DNA of 37,834 nt from Zoogloea sp. (GCA_009026175.1 WBTZ01000040.1:1-37834), one strand, 5' to 3'. Shown: positions 1 to 8,192, numbered from the stretch's first letter. Numbers and translations are program-made. Notes: a model not told the origin generated them from the sequence alone.

Positions 1-246
1 GGCATCGGCGGCCACATCCTCGAGCACGCGGCGCTCGAGCTCCTCGCGGGCGGTGGCGTGGTCGCTGGCCGACACGGCGCCGCTGGCCAGGTCGCGGTCC
101 AGCTCGGCCAGCTGGTCCCGGAAGATGGCGGTGTTGATGGATTGGCGGCTGTTTCCGGAGGAGGACTTGCGGCGCAGCAGGGGCAGGCACAACAGGGCGA
201 GGACCAGGGCCAGAAGGGCCCCGGCGGCAATCCAGAAGGCGGTCAT
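1..246 (-). CDS. ccmI: Cytochrome c maturation protein CcmI, N-terminal part
   Basis: This is the first 82 codons of a gene that runs off the left edge. The ATG overlaps the ccmH stop codon in an ATGA arrangement. The visible protein starts with one hydrophobic membrane segment (about residues 3-24), then a basic stretch RRKSSSGNSR, then the motif NTAIFRDQLAELDRDL. That motif is typical of CcmI/CycH, where a membrane anchor and a leucine-zipper-like cytoplasmic loop precede a periplasmic TPR domain. In the family, CcmI captures apocytochrome c and passes it to the CcmF/CcmH haem lyase. The TPR domain lies outside the window, so its integrity cannot be judged. Position at the end of the ccm operon supports the call. 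Confidence 0.9.
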   Translation of the reverse strand, partial: MTAFWIAAGALLALVLALLCLPLLRRKSSSGNSRQSINTAIFRDQLAELDRDLASGAVSASDHATAREELERRVLEDVAADA

Positions 247-752
247 GCGTTGTCTTTCGGGGGGGCGTGCGGCGTGCCGAGCAGGGCCTGGGCAGCGGCC
301 TTCTGTTCGTCCGACAGGGTGGCAGGGGCCAGGCGGGTGGAGCGGCGACGCAGGTAGGCGACCAGCCCGAAAATCGCGCCGGCCAGGATCACGAAGGGGC
401 CGAACCAGAGCAGCCAGGTGGTGGGCTTGACCGGCGGGCGATAGAGCACGAAATCGCCGTAGCGGGCCACCAGGTAGTCGCGGATCTCCGCGTCGCTCTT
501 GCCGTCATTGATCAGCTTGCGGACTTCCCGGCGCAGGTCGTCGGCCAGTTCGGCGCGGGAGGCGGCCAGGCTCTCGTTCTGGCAGACCAGGCAGCGCAGT
601 TCTTCGGAAATGGCGACCAGACGGGCTTCCACCACCGGGTTGTCGGCCATCGGGGTGGCCTCGGCGGCGAGCAGGGGCGAGGCGGCGCCGAGCGTCAGCG
701 CGGCCGCCAGGGCGGCAGAGGCAGCGCAGGAAGTGAGCCGGGAGCGTGTCAT
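243..752 (-). CDS. ccmH: Cytochrome c maturation thiol protein CcmH
   Basis: The product is a 169-residue periplasmic, membrane-anchored thiol oxidoreductase that reduces the CxxCH cysteines of apocytochrome c before haem ligation. A signal peptide covers about residues 1-29. The active-site motif LRCLVCQ lies at 52-58, with cysteines 54 and 57. One transmembrane helix (about 112-134) follows, with a basic stop-transfer sequence RRRSTR. The length matches the short CcmH/CycL form that works with a separate CcmI, not the E. coli fusion. It starts one base beyond the ccmG stop and overlaps ccmI by four bases, so it should be translated as part of the operon. All expected residues are present. 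Confidence 0.95.
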   Translation of the reverse strand: MTRSRLTSCAASAALAAALTLGAASPLLAAEATPMADNPVVEARLVAISEELRCLVCQNESLAASRAELADDLRREVRKLINDGKSDAEIRDYLVARYGDFVLYRPPVKPTTWLLWFGPFVILAGAIFGLVAYLRRRSTRLAPATLSDEQKAAAQALLGTPHAPPKDNA

Positions 753-753
753 G

Positions 754-1344
754 TCAGGACTCCGTGGCCAGCTGGCGTGCCAGGGGCAGGATCTTCTTTT
801 CGAGGGCCTCGGGCGTGATGGGGCCGATCTGCTTGAAGCGGATCACGCCTTTCTTGTCGATCAGGTAGGTCTCGGGCACGCCATACACGCCGTAGTCGAT
901 CCCCACCCGGCCGTCCATGTCGAGGACCGACAGGGTGTAGGGATTGCCGTGCTGGCTCAGCCAGGCGCCGGCGCGCTGGCGGGTCAGGGCCAGCTCGTCA
1001 TCAGCGGACAGCTTCTTGGCATCGATGCCGCCATCGCCGCGGACCTCCTTGTAGTTGAGGCCCACGATGGGCAGCCCGCCCTGCTTGGCGAAGGCCACCA
1101 GCAGCGGGTGTTCGGCCCGGCAGGAGACGCACCACGAGGCCCACACGTTGAGCAGCCAGACCTGGCCGCGCATGTCGGCGGGGGTGAAGCTCTTGTCGGG
1201 TGCCGCCAGGACGCCGAGCTTGAAGTCGGGGGCCGGCTTGCCGACCAGAGGCGACGGGACTTCGTGGGGGTCGCGGTTGAGGCCGATGGCCAGGAAGACG
1301 ACGAGGACCAGGAACAGCCCGAGGGGAATCAGGAAACGTTTCAA
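754..1344 (-). CDS. ccmG: Thioredoxin-like cytochrome c maturation protein CcmG/DsbE
   Basis: This 196-residue periplasmic thioredoxin-fold protein is anchored by an N-terminal membrane helix (about residues 4-22). It carries the active-site sequence WASWCVSCRAEHP at about 68-80, with redox cysteines 72 and 75. Family members pass reducing equivalents from DsbD/CcdA to CcmH or apocytochrome c. The start codon is TTG, overlapping the ccmF stop as TTGA. A GGGAG ribosome-binding sequence lies seven bases upstream and no ATG is available nearby, so the TTG choice is well supported. CVSC differs from the more usual CPTC or CVPC and lacks the motif proline that commonly tunes redox potential; this is an observation, not a defect. 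Confidence 0.95.
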   Translation of the reverse strand: MKRFLIPLGLFLVLVVFLAIGLNRDPHEVPSPLVGKPAPDFKLGVLAAPDKSFTPADMRGQVWLLNVWASWCVSCRAEHPLLVAFAKQGGLPIVGLNYKEVRGDGGIDAKKLSADDELALTRQRAGAWLSQHGNPYTLSVLDMDGRVGIDYGVYGVPETYLIDKKGVIRFKQIGPITPEALEKKILPLARQLATES

Positions 1345-3296
1345 GATGCAGCTCCCTGGCTGGCCAGCTTGCTGGCCTGCGCAGCGGTTGATTTGATGCG
1401 GTAGCGGCGGTCGGACGCGGCGAGCAGGCCACCGAGGGCCATGAAGACCGCGCCGGCCCAGATCCAGCTGACGAAGGGCTTGTAATACACGCGCACGCTC
1501 CAGGCGCCGTCGCCGCCTTCCAGCGGGTCACCCAGGGAGACATAGATATCGCGGGTCACCCCCGGGTCGATGAAGGCCTCCGTCATCGGCATGGCCGAGG
1601 ACAGGTACTTGCGCTTCTCCGGGTGCAGTGGCATCACCACCTTGCCGTCGCGGATCAGTTCCAGGTTGCCGCGGGCGGCAGTGTAGTTCGGGCCGGGCAC
1701 GCTCTCCACACCGAGGAAGCGGATCTGGTAGTCGCCGGTCTGGACCGTGTCGCCAGGGGCCATGCGCACGTCCTTCTCGGTCTCGTAGTGCTTGACCATG
1801 ACGATGCCGACCAGGGTGACCGCGATGCCCACGTGGGCGAAATGCATGCCCCAGAAGGCCCGCGGGGGAGGGCTCGACTTGGCGCGGGCCAGGATCTGCA
1901 GCACCGACGAGCCGGTGATCCAGATGGCCAGGCCGATGCCCAGGGCCACCCCGGCGGACCAGCCGCCGAACAGGAAGGGCACGCTGACGCCGCCGGCCAC
2001 CGCGAGGGCAAAGGCCAGGCGTACCGGGCGTACGATGTCGGCCAGCCGGGCTTCCTTCCAGCGCGCCACCGGGCCCACCGCCATCAGGAACAGCACCGGC
2101 ACCATCAGCGGCGCAAACACCGCGTTGAAGTACGGAGGCCCCACCGACAGCTTGCCCAGGTTGAGGGCGTCGATCACCAGCGGGTAGAGGGTGCCGAGCA
2201 GGACGGCGCCGGCTGCCGACAGCAGCAGCACGTTGTTGATCAGCAGCAGGGTCTCCCTGGACACCAGGGCAAAGGCCCCGCCCAGGCTGACCTTGGGGGC
2301 CCGCCAGGCGAAGAGGGTCAGGGAGGCGCCGACCACCACGGCCAGGAAGAGCAGGATGAAGATGCCGCGCTTGGGGTCGGACGCAAAGGCATGCACCGAA
2401 CTCAGCACCCCGGAGCGGACCAGGAAGGTGCCCAGCAGCGACAGCGAGAAAGCGCCGATGGCCAGCAGCACGGTCCAGTTCTTGAAGCTGCCGCGCTTCT
2501 CGGTGACGGCCAGGGAGTGGATCAGCGCAGTGCCCACCAGCCAGGGCATGAAGGAGGCGTTCTCCACCGGATCCCAGAACCACCAGCCACCCCAGCCCAG
2601 CTCATAGTAGGCCCAGATCGAACCGAGGCCGATGCCGAGGGTCAGGAAGATCCAGGCGGCGGTGGTCCAGGGGCGCGACCAGCGCGCCCAGGCCGCATCG
2701 AGGCGCCCCGACAACAGGGCCGCGATGGCAAAGGCGAAGGCCACCGAGAAGCCCACGTAGCCCATGTAGAGCATGGGCGGATGGAAGATCAGCCCCGGGT
2801 CCTGCAGCAGCGGGTTGAGGTCGCGGCCTTCGTCGGCACCGGGCAGCATGCGCTCGAAGGGGCTGGAGGTGGCCAGGATGAACAGGATGAAGCCGAAGGC
2901 CACCAGGCCCAGCACGCCCTGCACCCGCGCCACCATGTCGTCCGGCAGGCTGCGCGAGAAGGCCGCCACGGCCAGGGACCACAGGGACAGCATCAGCACC
3001 CACAGCAGCAGGGAGCCCTCGTGGCCCCCCCACACGCCGGAGATACGGTACTCGAGGGGCAGCCGCGAGTTGGAGTGCTGGGCGACGTAGACCACCGAGA
3101 AGTCGTTGTTGATGAAGCTCGCCGTGAGGCAGCCGAAGGCGATGGCGATGAGCAGGAACAGCGTGGCGGAGGCCGGGCGTGCCAGCCCGATCCAGGCGGG
3201 CACGCCGCGCTGGGCGCCGATGAGGGGCAGGGTGCCCTGGACCAGCGCGACGAGCAGGGCCAGGACGAGGGCGAAGGTACCGAGTTCCGGAATCAT
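1341..3296 (-). CDS. ccmF: Cytochrome c haem lyase subunit CcmF
   Basis: This 651-residue polytopic inner-membrane protein forms the haem lyase core with CcmH/CcmI, attaching haem covalently to apocytochrome c. Many hydrophobic helices are visible. The haem-handling tryptophan-rich WWD domain reads WGGWWFWDPVENASFMPW at about 235-252. The conserved GVWGGHEGSLLLWV segment near 87-100 and FHPPMLYMGY near 171-180 are also typical of CcmF/NrfE. The length is normal for CcmF. The gene sits 16 bases downstream of ccmE and overlaps ccmG by four bases. Nothing is missing or broken. NrfE-type paralogues are the main alternative, but the ccm context excludes them. Confidence 0.97.
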   Translation of the reverse strand: MIPELGTFALVLALLVALVQGTLPLIGAQRGVPAWIGLARPASATLFLLIAIAFGCLTASFINNDFSVVYVAQHSNSRLPLEYRISGVWGGHEGSLLLWVLMLSLWSLAVAAFSRSLPDDMVARVQGVLGLVAFGFILFILATSSPFERMLPGADEGRDLNPLLQDPGLIFHPPMLYMGYVGFSVAFAFAIAALLSGRLDAAWARWSRPWTTAAWIFLTLGIGLGSIWAYYELGWGGWWFWDPVENASFMPWLVGTALIHSLAVTEKRGSFKNWTVLLAIGAFSLSLLGTFLVRSGVLSSVHAFASDPKRGIFILLFLAVVVGASLTLFAWRAPKVSLGGAFALVSRETLLLINNVLLLSAAGAVLLGTLYPLVIDALNLGKLSVGPPYFNAVFAPLMVPVLFLMAVGPVARWKEARLADIVRPVRLAFALAVAGGVSVPFLFGGWSAGVALGIGLAIWITGSSVLQILARAKSSPPPRAFWGMHFAHVGIAVTLVGIVMVKHYETEKDVRMAPGDTVQTGDYQIRFLGVESVPGPNYTAARGNLELIRDGKVVMPLHPEKRKYLSSAMPMTEAFIDPGVTRDIYVSLGDPLEGGDGAWSVRVYYKPFVSWIWAGAVFMALGGLLAASDRRYRIKSTAAQASKLASQGAAS

Positions 3297-3312
3297 GGAT
3301 GGCCTCCTGGCC

Positions 3313-3753
3313 TTACTGCTTGAGGGTGCGGCTGGCTTCGTGGGCCTGGTCCACCGCGGCCTTGGCCTCGGGCGGCATGTAGTTCTCGTCGTGCTTGGCC
3401 AGGACCTCGCTGGCCGTGAAGTTGCCGTCGGCGCCGAGGGTGCCCTGGGCCACCACGCCCTTGCCCTCGCTGAAGAGGTCCGGGAGGATGCCCTTGTAGG
3501 CCACGGGGATCTCCCTGGCAGTGTCGGTCACCACGAAGCGGGCGGTGATGTCGTTGCGCTGCAGGCTGCCTTCCTTGACCAGCCCGCCGATGCGGAAGGG
3601 GCGGTCCTTGGGGGCTTCGCCACTGGCCACCTGGGTGGGCGTGAAGAAGAACACCAGGTTGCTCTGGAAGGCGTTGAGGATCAGCGAGGCGGCGATGCCG
3701 AGGGCGGCGAGGCCGCCGAGCACGATGGCGAGGCGTTTCTGGCGTGGTTTCAT
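3313..3753 (-). CDS. ccmE: Periplasmic haem chaperone CcmE
   Basis: The product has 146 residues and an N-terminal membrane anchor (about residues 8-27) followed by a periplasmic beta-barrel (OB fold). CcmE takes haem from CcmC and carries it, covalently bound to a histidine, to CcmF. The haem-binding motif is visible as [12 protein letters not shown], with His121 and Tyr125 in the HxxxY arrangement. The frame is open for a further 43 codons upstream, but that stretch is arginine- and proline-rich and overlaps ccmD. The start is therefore set at the ATG giving [10 protein letters not shown], the usual basic N-terminus. It lies two bases after the ccmD stop codon. Confidence 0.95.
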   Translation of the reverse strand: MKPRQKRLAIVLGGLAALGIAASLILNAFQSNLVFFFTPTQVASGEAPKDRPFRIGGLVKEGSLQRNDITARFVVTDTAREIPVAYKGILPDLFSEGKGVVAQGTLGADGNFTASEVLAKHDENYMPPEAKAAVDQAHEASRTLKQ

Positions 3754-3755
3754 GA

Positions 3756-3938
3756 TCAGTCTTGGTTGTCGCGGTCGGCGGCAAGTTCCCGGCGCAGCAG
3801 GCGACGGGTATCGGAAAGGCGTTTGCGGGCCAGCAGGGCTTCGATCAACAGGGCTGCGGCGGTGACCCCGAAGCTGCCCCACACATAGAAACCATAGCCT
3901 CCCATGGCGAAGAATTCGCTGGTGCTGCCCCAGTTCAT
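3756..3938 (-). CDS. ccmD: Small membrane protein CcmD
   Basis: This 60-residue protein has one transmembrane helix and a basic, arginine-rich cytoplasmic tail ([20 protein letters not shown]). The N-terminal segment [15 protein letters not shown] is the recognisable CcmD core. In the family, CcmD stabilises the CcmABC complex and is needed to release haem-loaded CcmE from CcmC. The ATG overlaps the ccmC stop as ATGA, and ccmE starts two bases after its own stop. The gene is easily missed because the same frame stays open far upstream across ccmC. The boundaries here rest on the overlap and on family length (about 45-70 residues). Confidence 0.93.
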   Translation of the reverse strand: MNWGSTSEFFAMGGYGFYVWGSFGVTAAALLIEALLARKRLSDTRRLLRRELAADRDNQD

Positions 3939-4684
3939 CGCTGCATCTCCGGCAGTTCGGCCACCCAGGTGGCGTGTCGTTCCCGTTCGAGGATGATCGC
4001 CCGCACCCGGTAGAGGGCGATGGCGATGCTGTACATCCAGAAGGCCAGGGCCATGATCAGCATGCCCCACAGCATGGTGGTGGCCATGGTCGGTGCCTTG
4101 GTCATCGAAACCGAGGCGCCCTGGTGCAGGGTGTTCCACCACTTCACCGAGAAATAGATGATCGGCACATTGATCACCCCCACCAGCGCCACGATGGCGC
4201 CCGCCTTGTCGGCCCGCCGGGGGTCGTCGATGGCCGAGGTGAGGGCGATGTAGCCGATGTAGAGGAAGAACAGGATCAGCTCGGAGGTGAGCCGCGCATC
4301 CCATACCCACCAGGCACCCCACATGGGCTTGCCCCACAGGGCCCCGGTCCACAGGGACAGGAAGGCGAACAGCGCGCCGGTGGGGGCCAGGGCGGAGCTC
4401 ATCATGCCCGACAGGCGGGTGTTGAAGGTGATCCCGATGGCCGCCCAGAAGGCCATCACGCAGTAGATGAACATCGACATCCAGGACGCCGGTACGTGGA
4501 TGAAGATGATCCGGTAGCCCTCGCCCTGCTGGAAGTCGGTGGGAGCGACGAAGAAACTGATCCACAGGCCGACCGCGCAGAGCACGCTGGCCAGGCCGGC
4601 GAACCAGGGCCACAGGGTGCCCGCCAGGGGGTAGAAGCTGGCCGGAGAGGCAAACTTGAACCAGTTGATCAGACGCTGACTCAT
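3935..4684 (-). CDS. ccmC: Haem exporter/transfer protein CcmC
   Basis: This 249-residue inner-membrane protein with six predicted helices belongs to the haem-handling protein family and loads haem onto CcmE. The tryptophan-rich motif reads [13 protein letters not shown] at about 122-134. Flanking histidines at about 63 (IFIHVPASW) and 187 (WWNTLHQG) correspond to the two axial haem ligands known in the family. The gene lies 30 bases after ccmB, the widest gap inside this operon, and overlaps ccmD by four bases. The length is typical and no key residue is missing. Confidence 0.97.
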   Translation of the reverse strand: MSQRLINWFKFASPASFYPLAGTLWPWFAGLASVLCAVGLWISFFVAPTDFQQGEGYRIIFIHVPASWMSMFIYCVMAFWAAIGITFNTRLSGMMSSALAPTGALFAFLSLWTGALWGKPMWGAWWVWDARLTSELILFFLYIGYIALTSAIDDPRRADKAGAIVALVGVINVPIIYFSVKWWNTLHQGASVSMTKAPTMATTMLWGMLIMALAFWMYSIAIALYRVRAIILERERHATWVAELPEMQR

Positions 4685-4714
4685 GGGGTGATCCGGTTGG
4701 GTTGGGGCGGGCGC

Positions 4715-5380
4715 CTACTCGAGCGCAATGCGCAGGGCCGCGGTGGCGGCCCAGGGGGCGAAAAACACGCCCAGGGCGAGCAGGGCCCCGAGCAGGGACA
4801 GGTGTCCGCCTGCGCCGAGCCCGGCCAGGTCGGCCTCCACGGCGCCGGCGCCGAAAATCAGGGCCGGAATATACAGGGGCAGCACCAGCAGGGACAGCAG
4901 CACGCCGCCGCCGCGCACGCCCAGGGTCAGGGCGGCGCCGATGGCGCCCACCAGGGACAGCACCGGGGTGCCCAGCAGCAGGCTGATCATCAGCACGCCC
5001 AGGGAGCGGGGCGACAGGTCGAACTGCAGGCCCAGCACCGGCGCCAGCAGGACCAGCGGCAGGCCGGCAGTGAGCCAGTGGGCCAGCACCTTGCCGCTGA
5101 CCAGCAGGGCCAGCGGGGTGGGGGACAGGCTCATCTGCTCAAGGGTGCCGTCCTGGTGGTCGGCGGCGAACAGGCGGTTGAGGGACAGCATGGCCGCCAG
5201 CAGCGCGGCGACCCACAGCACCCCCGGCGCGATGCGGCGCAGGGTGGCGGACTCCGGCCCGATGCCGAGGGGAAACAGGCTGACCACGATCATGAAGAAG
5301 AACAGGGCGGTGAACACCTCGCTCTTGCGCCGTGCAGCGAGCAGCAGGTCGCGCCGGACGATGGCCAGGAAGGCGTTCAT
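4715..5380 (-). CDS. ccmB: Haem exporter membrane subunit CcmB
   Basis: The product is a 221-residue integral membrane protein with about six hydrophobic helices and the conserved N-terminus (FLAIVRRDLLLAARRKSEV) of CcmB. It is the permease partner of the CcmA ATPase. Together with CcmC and CcmD they form the complex that supplies haem to CcmE and, using ATP, releases holo-CcmE. The internal sequence FAADHQDGTLEQMSLSPTP is also characteristic. Its ATG overlaps the ccmA stop as ATGA, so the ATPase and permease are translationally coupled. Confidence 0.95.
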   Translation of the reverse strand: MNAFLAIVRRDLLLAARRKSEVFTALFFFMIVVSLFPLGIGPESATLRRIAPGVLWVAALLAAMLSLNRLFAADHQDGTLEQMSLSPTPLALLVSGKVLAHWLTAGLPLVLLAPVLGLQFDLSPRSLGVLMISLLLGTPVLSLVGAIGAALTLGVRGGGVLLSLLVLPLYIPALIFGAGAVEADLAGLGAGGHLSLLGALLALGVFFAPWAATAALRIALE

Positions 5381-6018
5381 GCCGTGGCCTCCCGGGGGGC
5401 TGCCGGCGTGCCGAGGCGCAGGCTGGCGCCCGTGCCGGCCAGCTGGACAGCCTGGTGGCTGGTGAAGATCAGCATGCCGCCGCGGGACAGGTGGTCATCG
5501 AGGATGCTGCAGAGCTGGGCCACGGCAGCCACGTCGAGGGCCACGAAGGGTTCATCGAGGATCCACAGGCGGGCCTGGCTGCACAGCAGGCGGGCCAGGG
5601 CGACACGGCGCTTCTGGCCCTGGGAGAGCACCCGGGCCGGCAGGTCCTCGCGGCCCTTCAGGCCGATCCGGCGCAAGGCGGCCATGGCCGTGCCCTCGTC
5701 GAGCGGCCGGCCGGCCACTGCGGCGGCGGTCTGCAGGTTCTCGAGGGCGGAGAGGTCTTCCTTGATGGCGGGCGCGTGGCCGAGATAGAGCAGGCGGGCG
5801 TGGTAGTCGTCGCGGACTTCGGCGACGGGCCGCCCCTCCCATTCGATCAGGCCGTCGGCAGCCGGGGCCAGGCCGGCGAGGATGCGCAGCAGGCTGGTCT
5901 TGCCGGCACCGTTGGCACCTTCCACCTGCAGCCACTCCCCGGGGGAGACGCACAGGTCCACCGCCGAGAAAAGTCGGCGGTCGCCGCGATCGCAGGCCAG
6001 GCCGTGGGCACGGAGCAT
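5377..6018 (-). CDS. ccmA: ABC transporter ATPase CcmA
   Basis: The product is the cytoplasmic ATPase of the CcmABCD haem-release complex, 213 residues from the chosen start. Walker A is GANGAGKT (34-41), the signature motif is LSQGQKRR (131-138) and Walker B is LWILDEP (151-157). The ATG at 6018 gives MLRAHGLACDRGDRRLFSAV, which fits the usual CcmA N-terminus. An in-frame ATG at 6054 would add 12 residues, but a perfect palindrome lies just upstream of it and the extra residues look non-homologous. Neither start has a strong ribosome-binding site, so 6054 cannot be excluded. This is the first gene of the ccm operon. Confidence 0.93.
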   Translation of the reverse strand: MLRAHGLACDRGDRRLFSAVDLCVSPGEWLQVEGANGAGKTSLLRILAGLAPAADGLIEWEGRPVAEVRDDYHARLLYLGHAPAIKEDLSALENLQTAAAVAGRPLDEGTAMAALRRIGLKGREDLPARVLSQGQKRRVALARLLCSQARLWILDEPFVALDVAAVAQLCSILDDHLSRGGMLIFTSHQAVQLAGTGASLRLGTPAAPREATA

Positions 6019-6062
6019 GAAAGGAAGGAGCCGGGAAGTCTGAGGACGGCGCATTCTGCCCG

Positions 6063-6108
6063 ACCCACCCCGGTGGGTAAACCGCCTAAATCAATGAAGT
6101 TCAATGAA
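6063..6108 (-). promoter_or_regulatory. Candidate control region of the ccm operon
   Basis: Between the ParA-like gene and ccmA (6019-6138) the plus strand carries two identical 8-base direct repeats, TCAATGAA, at 6091-6098 and 6101-6108. Their period is 10 bases, one helical turn. Next to them is a perfect palindrome, ACCCACC-CC-GGTGGGT, at 6063-6078. Same-face repeats of this kind suit a dimeric response regulator or other activator. On the minus strand a weak -35-like TTGAAC overlaps the repeats, but no convincing -10 was found. The palindrome has no T-tract on either strand, so it is unlikely to be an intrinsic terminator for the upstream gene. Function is inferred. Confidence 0.35.
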
Positions 6109-6138
6109 ACCGGGGCCACCCGGCCGGATCGGCTCCCC

Positions 6139-6846
6139 TCAGTGGCGGGCCGTGCTGGCGTAGCCTTCCGGCAGCACGGTCGGCGGGGGGGAGGCCGCCG
6201 CTTCGCTGTGCTCCCGGGACGAACCGGAGGTGCTTGCCGCGTCGCCGACCTCCAGGATGTCCAGCACCTGGCGGGCCAGGGCCCGGCAGGCATTGCCCAG
6301 GTTGGAGGGCAGGCCTTCGGGGATGGACTTCTGCAGGAGCTGCTTGGAGGCCGACAGGCTCGGCACGGGGAGCAGCAGACGGTGCTTGTGCTCACCCAGG
6401 ATCTGGGCCACCGCGCGGTCGGCGGCGTCCCGCGCCCAGGCGTTGGTGGGCCACTGGGAGGGCAGGCCGTAGGCGTGGCTGAAGTCCTGCAGGTCGCGCA
6501 GCACGGTGCGGAGATCTTCGTGGGACTCCCGGAACGGCAGCAGCACGATGTCGGCCAGGCCGTTGAGGGTGCGGTCCACTTCGGCGCGGTTGCCACCGCC
6601 GTCGATCACGCCGATCCAGCCCTGCATGGTGCGCAGCTTGCCGACCACCTTGTGCAGGGCCTCCGGTGTACGCGCATCGGCGGTCACGTAGCGGCGCCCA
6701 TCCGGCGTCAGGGGCTCCCGGGACGTGTCCGTCAGCACGCAGGCGGAGCGATGGCCAAGCAGGCCGAGCCCCTGGCAGAGCATGTGGGACAGGGTCGTCT
6801 TGCCGGTGCCGCCCTTGTTGCCGATGATGCAGATGATCCGGGACAT
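6139..6846 (-). CDS. Orphan ParA/MinD-type ATPase
   Basis: This 235-residue protein begins with a deviant Walker A motif, GNKGGTGKTT (residues 10-18), whose signature lysine at 11 defines the ParA/MinD (SIMIBI) class. Asp82 in GVIDGGGNRAEV stands where the family has a D-x-P-P switch, but here the prolines are replaced by glycines. The last 35 or so residues are rich in Ser, Ala, Glu and Pro and look disordered. No ParB, MinE, chemotaxis or cellulose gene is adjacent, so the cargo is unknown. The start has a good ribosome-binding site (GAGGT, seven bases upstream). Such proteins position plasmids, chromosomal loci, receptor arrays or secretion machines; which applies cannot be told from this window. 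Confidence 0.85.
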   Translation of the reverse strand: MSRIICIIGNKGGTGKTTLSHMLCQGLGLLGHRSACVLTDTSREPLTPDGRRYVTADARTPEALHKVVGKLRTMQGWIGVIDGGGNRAEVDRTLNGLADIVLLPFRESHEDLRTVLRDLQDFSHAYGLPSQWPTNAWARDAADRAVAQILGEHKHRLLLPVPSLSASKQLLQKSIPEGLPSNLGNACRALARQVLDILEVGDAASTSGSSREHSEAAASPPPTVLPEGYASTARH

Positions 6847-6929
6847 GGTGATTACCTCGTGCTGAACGCAGGACGCGATGACAACATTATTCGGCTCTTA
6901 ACGGCATCCCGGCGCCCGGAATTGAGGGG

Positions 6930-7718
6930 CTATCCGCCGGTAATTCCCGATTTCTGGCGGTAGGCCGGGCCGGCCGGGATGTAACAGTAGAGCCGGGTGC
7001 GGCGCCGGTCACCCACTTCGACCACCGAGTCGGGCTCCACGCCCTCCACCGGGAAGCTGTTGCTCACCAGCATGGCGCCGGGCCGCATCTCGGCGCAGGC
7101 CTTGTGCCACACCTGGTGCATCGGGACCGGCGAGAGGAAGGCATACACCATATCGTAGTCGCTCCAGGGGATCTGGAAGAAGTCGCCGCGGGCCAGGCTG
7201 ATGGTGGGCTGGTGGCGGCTCAGCAGCAGGGACAGGGCATAGGGGGCCGGCGCCGACTCGATGCCTTCGAGGCTGCAGTCCGGGCGCAGCCGGGCCAGCG
7301 GCCGCAGCAGGGAGCCGGTGCCGCTGCCCAGGTCGAGCAGCCGGCCCGGTCTGCCGCGGGGCAGCAGCTCGGCCACGGCGGCGGCGGTGCGCCGGTTGGA
7401 CAGGAACAGCGGGACCTGGGTGCGGAAGCTGCTCCAGAACACCAGGGCAAGGCCGACGAAGGCCGCCAGGTACCAGCCGGGGGCGATGCGGATCTGTACC
7501 GCGGCCACCACCAGGGGCAGGAAGCCCAGGTGGATCCAGCGCCACCAGGGCGCGCTGCGCAGCGCGATGGCCGCGAGGGTGGCGCCGGCTGCCTGGACGG
7601 TGACGAGGGGCCAGATCCCGGCTGGCAGCAGCCCGCTGCGCCCGGCGCCGAAGGCCAGGGCCGCGCCGGCGAGCTGGGCGAGGAGCGCCTTGAGGGCGGG
7701 AGGGAGACCGGTGGGCAT
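6930..7718 (-). CDS. Membrane-anchored class I SAM-dependent methyltransferase
   Basis: The product has 262 residues. The first 100 are hydrophobic and can form about three or four membrane segments (roughly 11-28, 34-54, 61-77 and 82-97). A Rossmann methyltransferase domain follows, with motif I LLDLGSGTGS at 127-136 and an acidic residue in the SLEGIES segment, the expected place for binding the ribose of S-adenosylmethionine. The substrate is not evident; a membrane-embedded one such as a quinone or lipid would fit the architecture. It lies 27 bases downstream of the GNAT gene and probably shares its transcript. I do not recognise a named orthologue. Confidence 0.8.
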   Translation of the reverse strand: MPTGLPPALKALLAQLAGAALAFGAGRSGLLPAGIWPLVTVQAAGATLAAIALRSAPWWRWIHLGFLPLVVAAVQIRIAPGWYLAAFVGLALVFWSSFRTQVPLFLSNRRTAAAVAELLPRGRPGRLLDLGSGTGSLLRPLARLRPDCSLEGIESAPAPYALSLLLSRHQPTISLARGDFFQIPWSDYDMVYAFLSPVPMHQVWHKACAEMRPGAMLVSNSFPVEGVEPDSVVEVGDRRRTRLYCYIPAGPAYRQKSGITGG

Positions 7719-7745
7719 GTCTGGGGGCCGCTTTGCGGTCCGGCC

Positions 7746-8141
7746 TCAGCGGGCGCGCCGGATGATGAAGCCGTTGTCCACCGGCGCGAAGTCCAGCCGC
7801 GGGTAGAAATCCATGGCCTCGGGCGCCGACAGCAGGATGATCGACACCTCGTCGCCAAGCAGCGCCCGGGTGCGCTCGACCAGCTCGCGGCCGATGCCCT
7901 GGTGCTGACAGGCCCGGTCCACCGCCAGGTCGGACAGGTAGCAGCAATAGCTGAAGTCGGTGAGGGCCCGGCACACGCCGACCAGGCGCTCGCCGTCCCA
8001 GGCCGAGAGGACCAGGCTGGACTGGGCGAACATGCGGCCGATACGCTCCGCGTCGTCGATGGGCCGCCGGATCCCGGAGGCCTGGAAGACGCGGACGATA
8101 TCCTCGGTCCGCAGGGCGACGTCCCGACGGTAGTCGATCAT
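7746..8141 (-). CDS. GNAT-family N-acetyltransferase
   Basis: This single-domain GCN5-type acetyltransferase has 131 residues, close to the family minimum. The acetyl-CoA pyrophosphate-binding motif is QHQGIGRELV (about 79-88), preceded by the beta-4 strand YLSDLAVD. The C-terminal APEAMDFYPRLDFAPVDNGF segment is typical of the GNAT subfamily in which a tyrosine acts as general acid. The acceptor substrate is unknown. The start is the ATG giving MIDYRRDVAL; no strong ribosome-binding site is seen. It forms a likely two-gene unit with the downstream methyltransferase, and the pairing may hint at a modification pathway, but that is speculative. Confidence 0.85.
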   Translation of the reverse strand: MIDYRRDVALRTEDIVRVFQASGIRRPIDDAERIGRMFAQSSLVLSAWDGERLVGVCRALTDFSYCCYLSDLAVDRACQHQGIGRELVERTRALLGDEVSIILLSAPEAMDFYPRLDFAPVDNGFIIRRAR

Positions 8142-8169
8142 GATGCTGCAGCGCAGGAAAAGCAGATGA

Positions 8170-8192
8170 CGGGGAGCATACCGGACTCCCCG
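8170..8192 (-). terminator. Weak hairpin downstream of the indolepyruvate oxidoreductase gene
   Basis: A perfect 7-base inverted repeat (CGGGGAG / CTCCCCG, 9-base loop) lies about 43-65 bases beyond the stop codon of the oxidoreductase gene and just before the GNAT gene. On the minus strand it is followed by TCATCTGCTTTTCC, only a loose T-rich run. It may act as a weak or Rho-assisted terminator. Confidence 0.3.

Noticed and set aside
3754-3882. Longer CcmE reading
   Set aside because: The extra 43 residues overlap ccmD and lack homologous character; the anchor begins at MKPRQKR.
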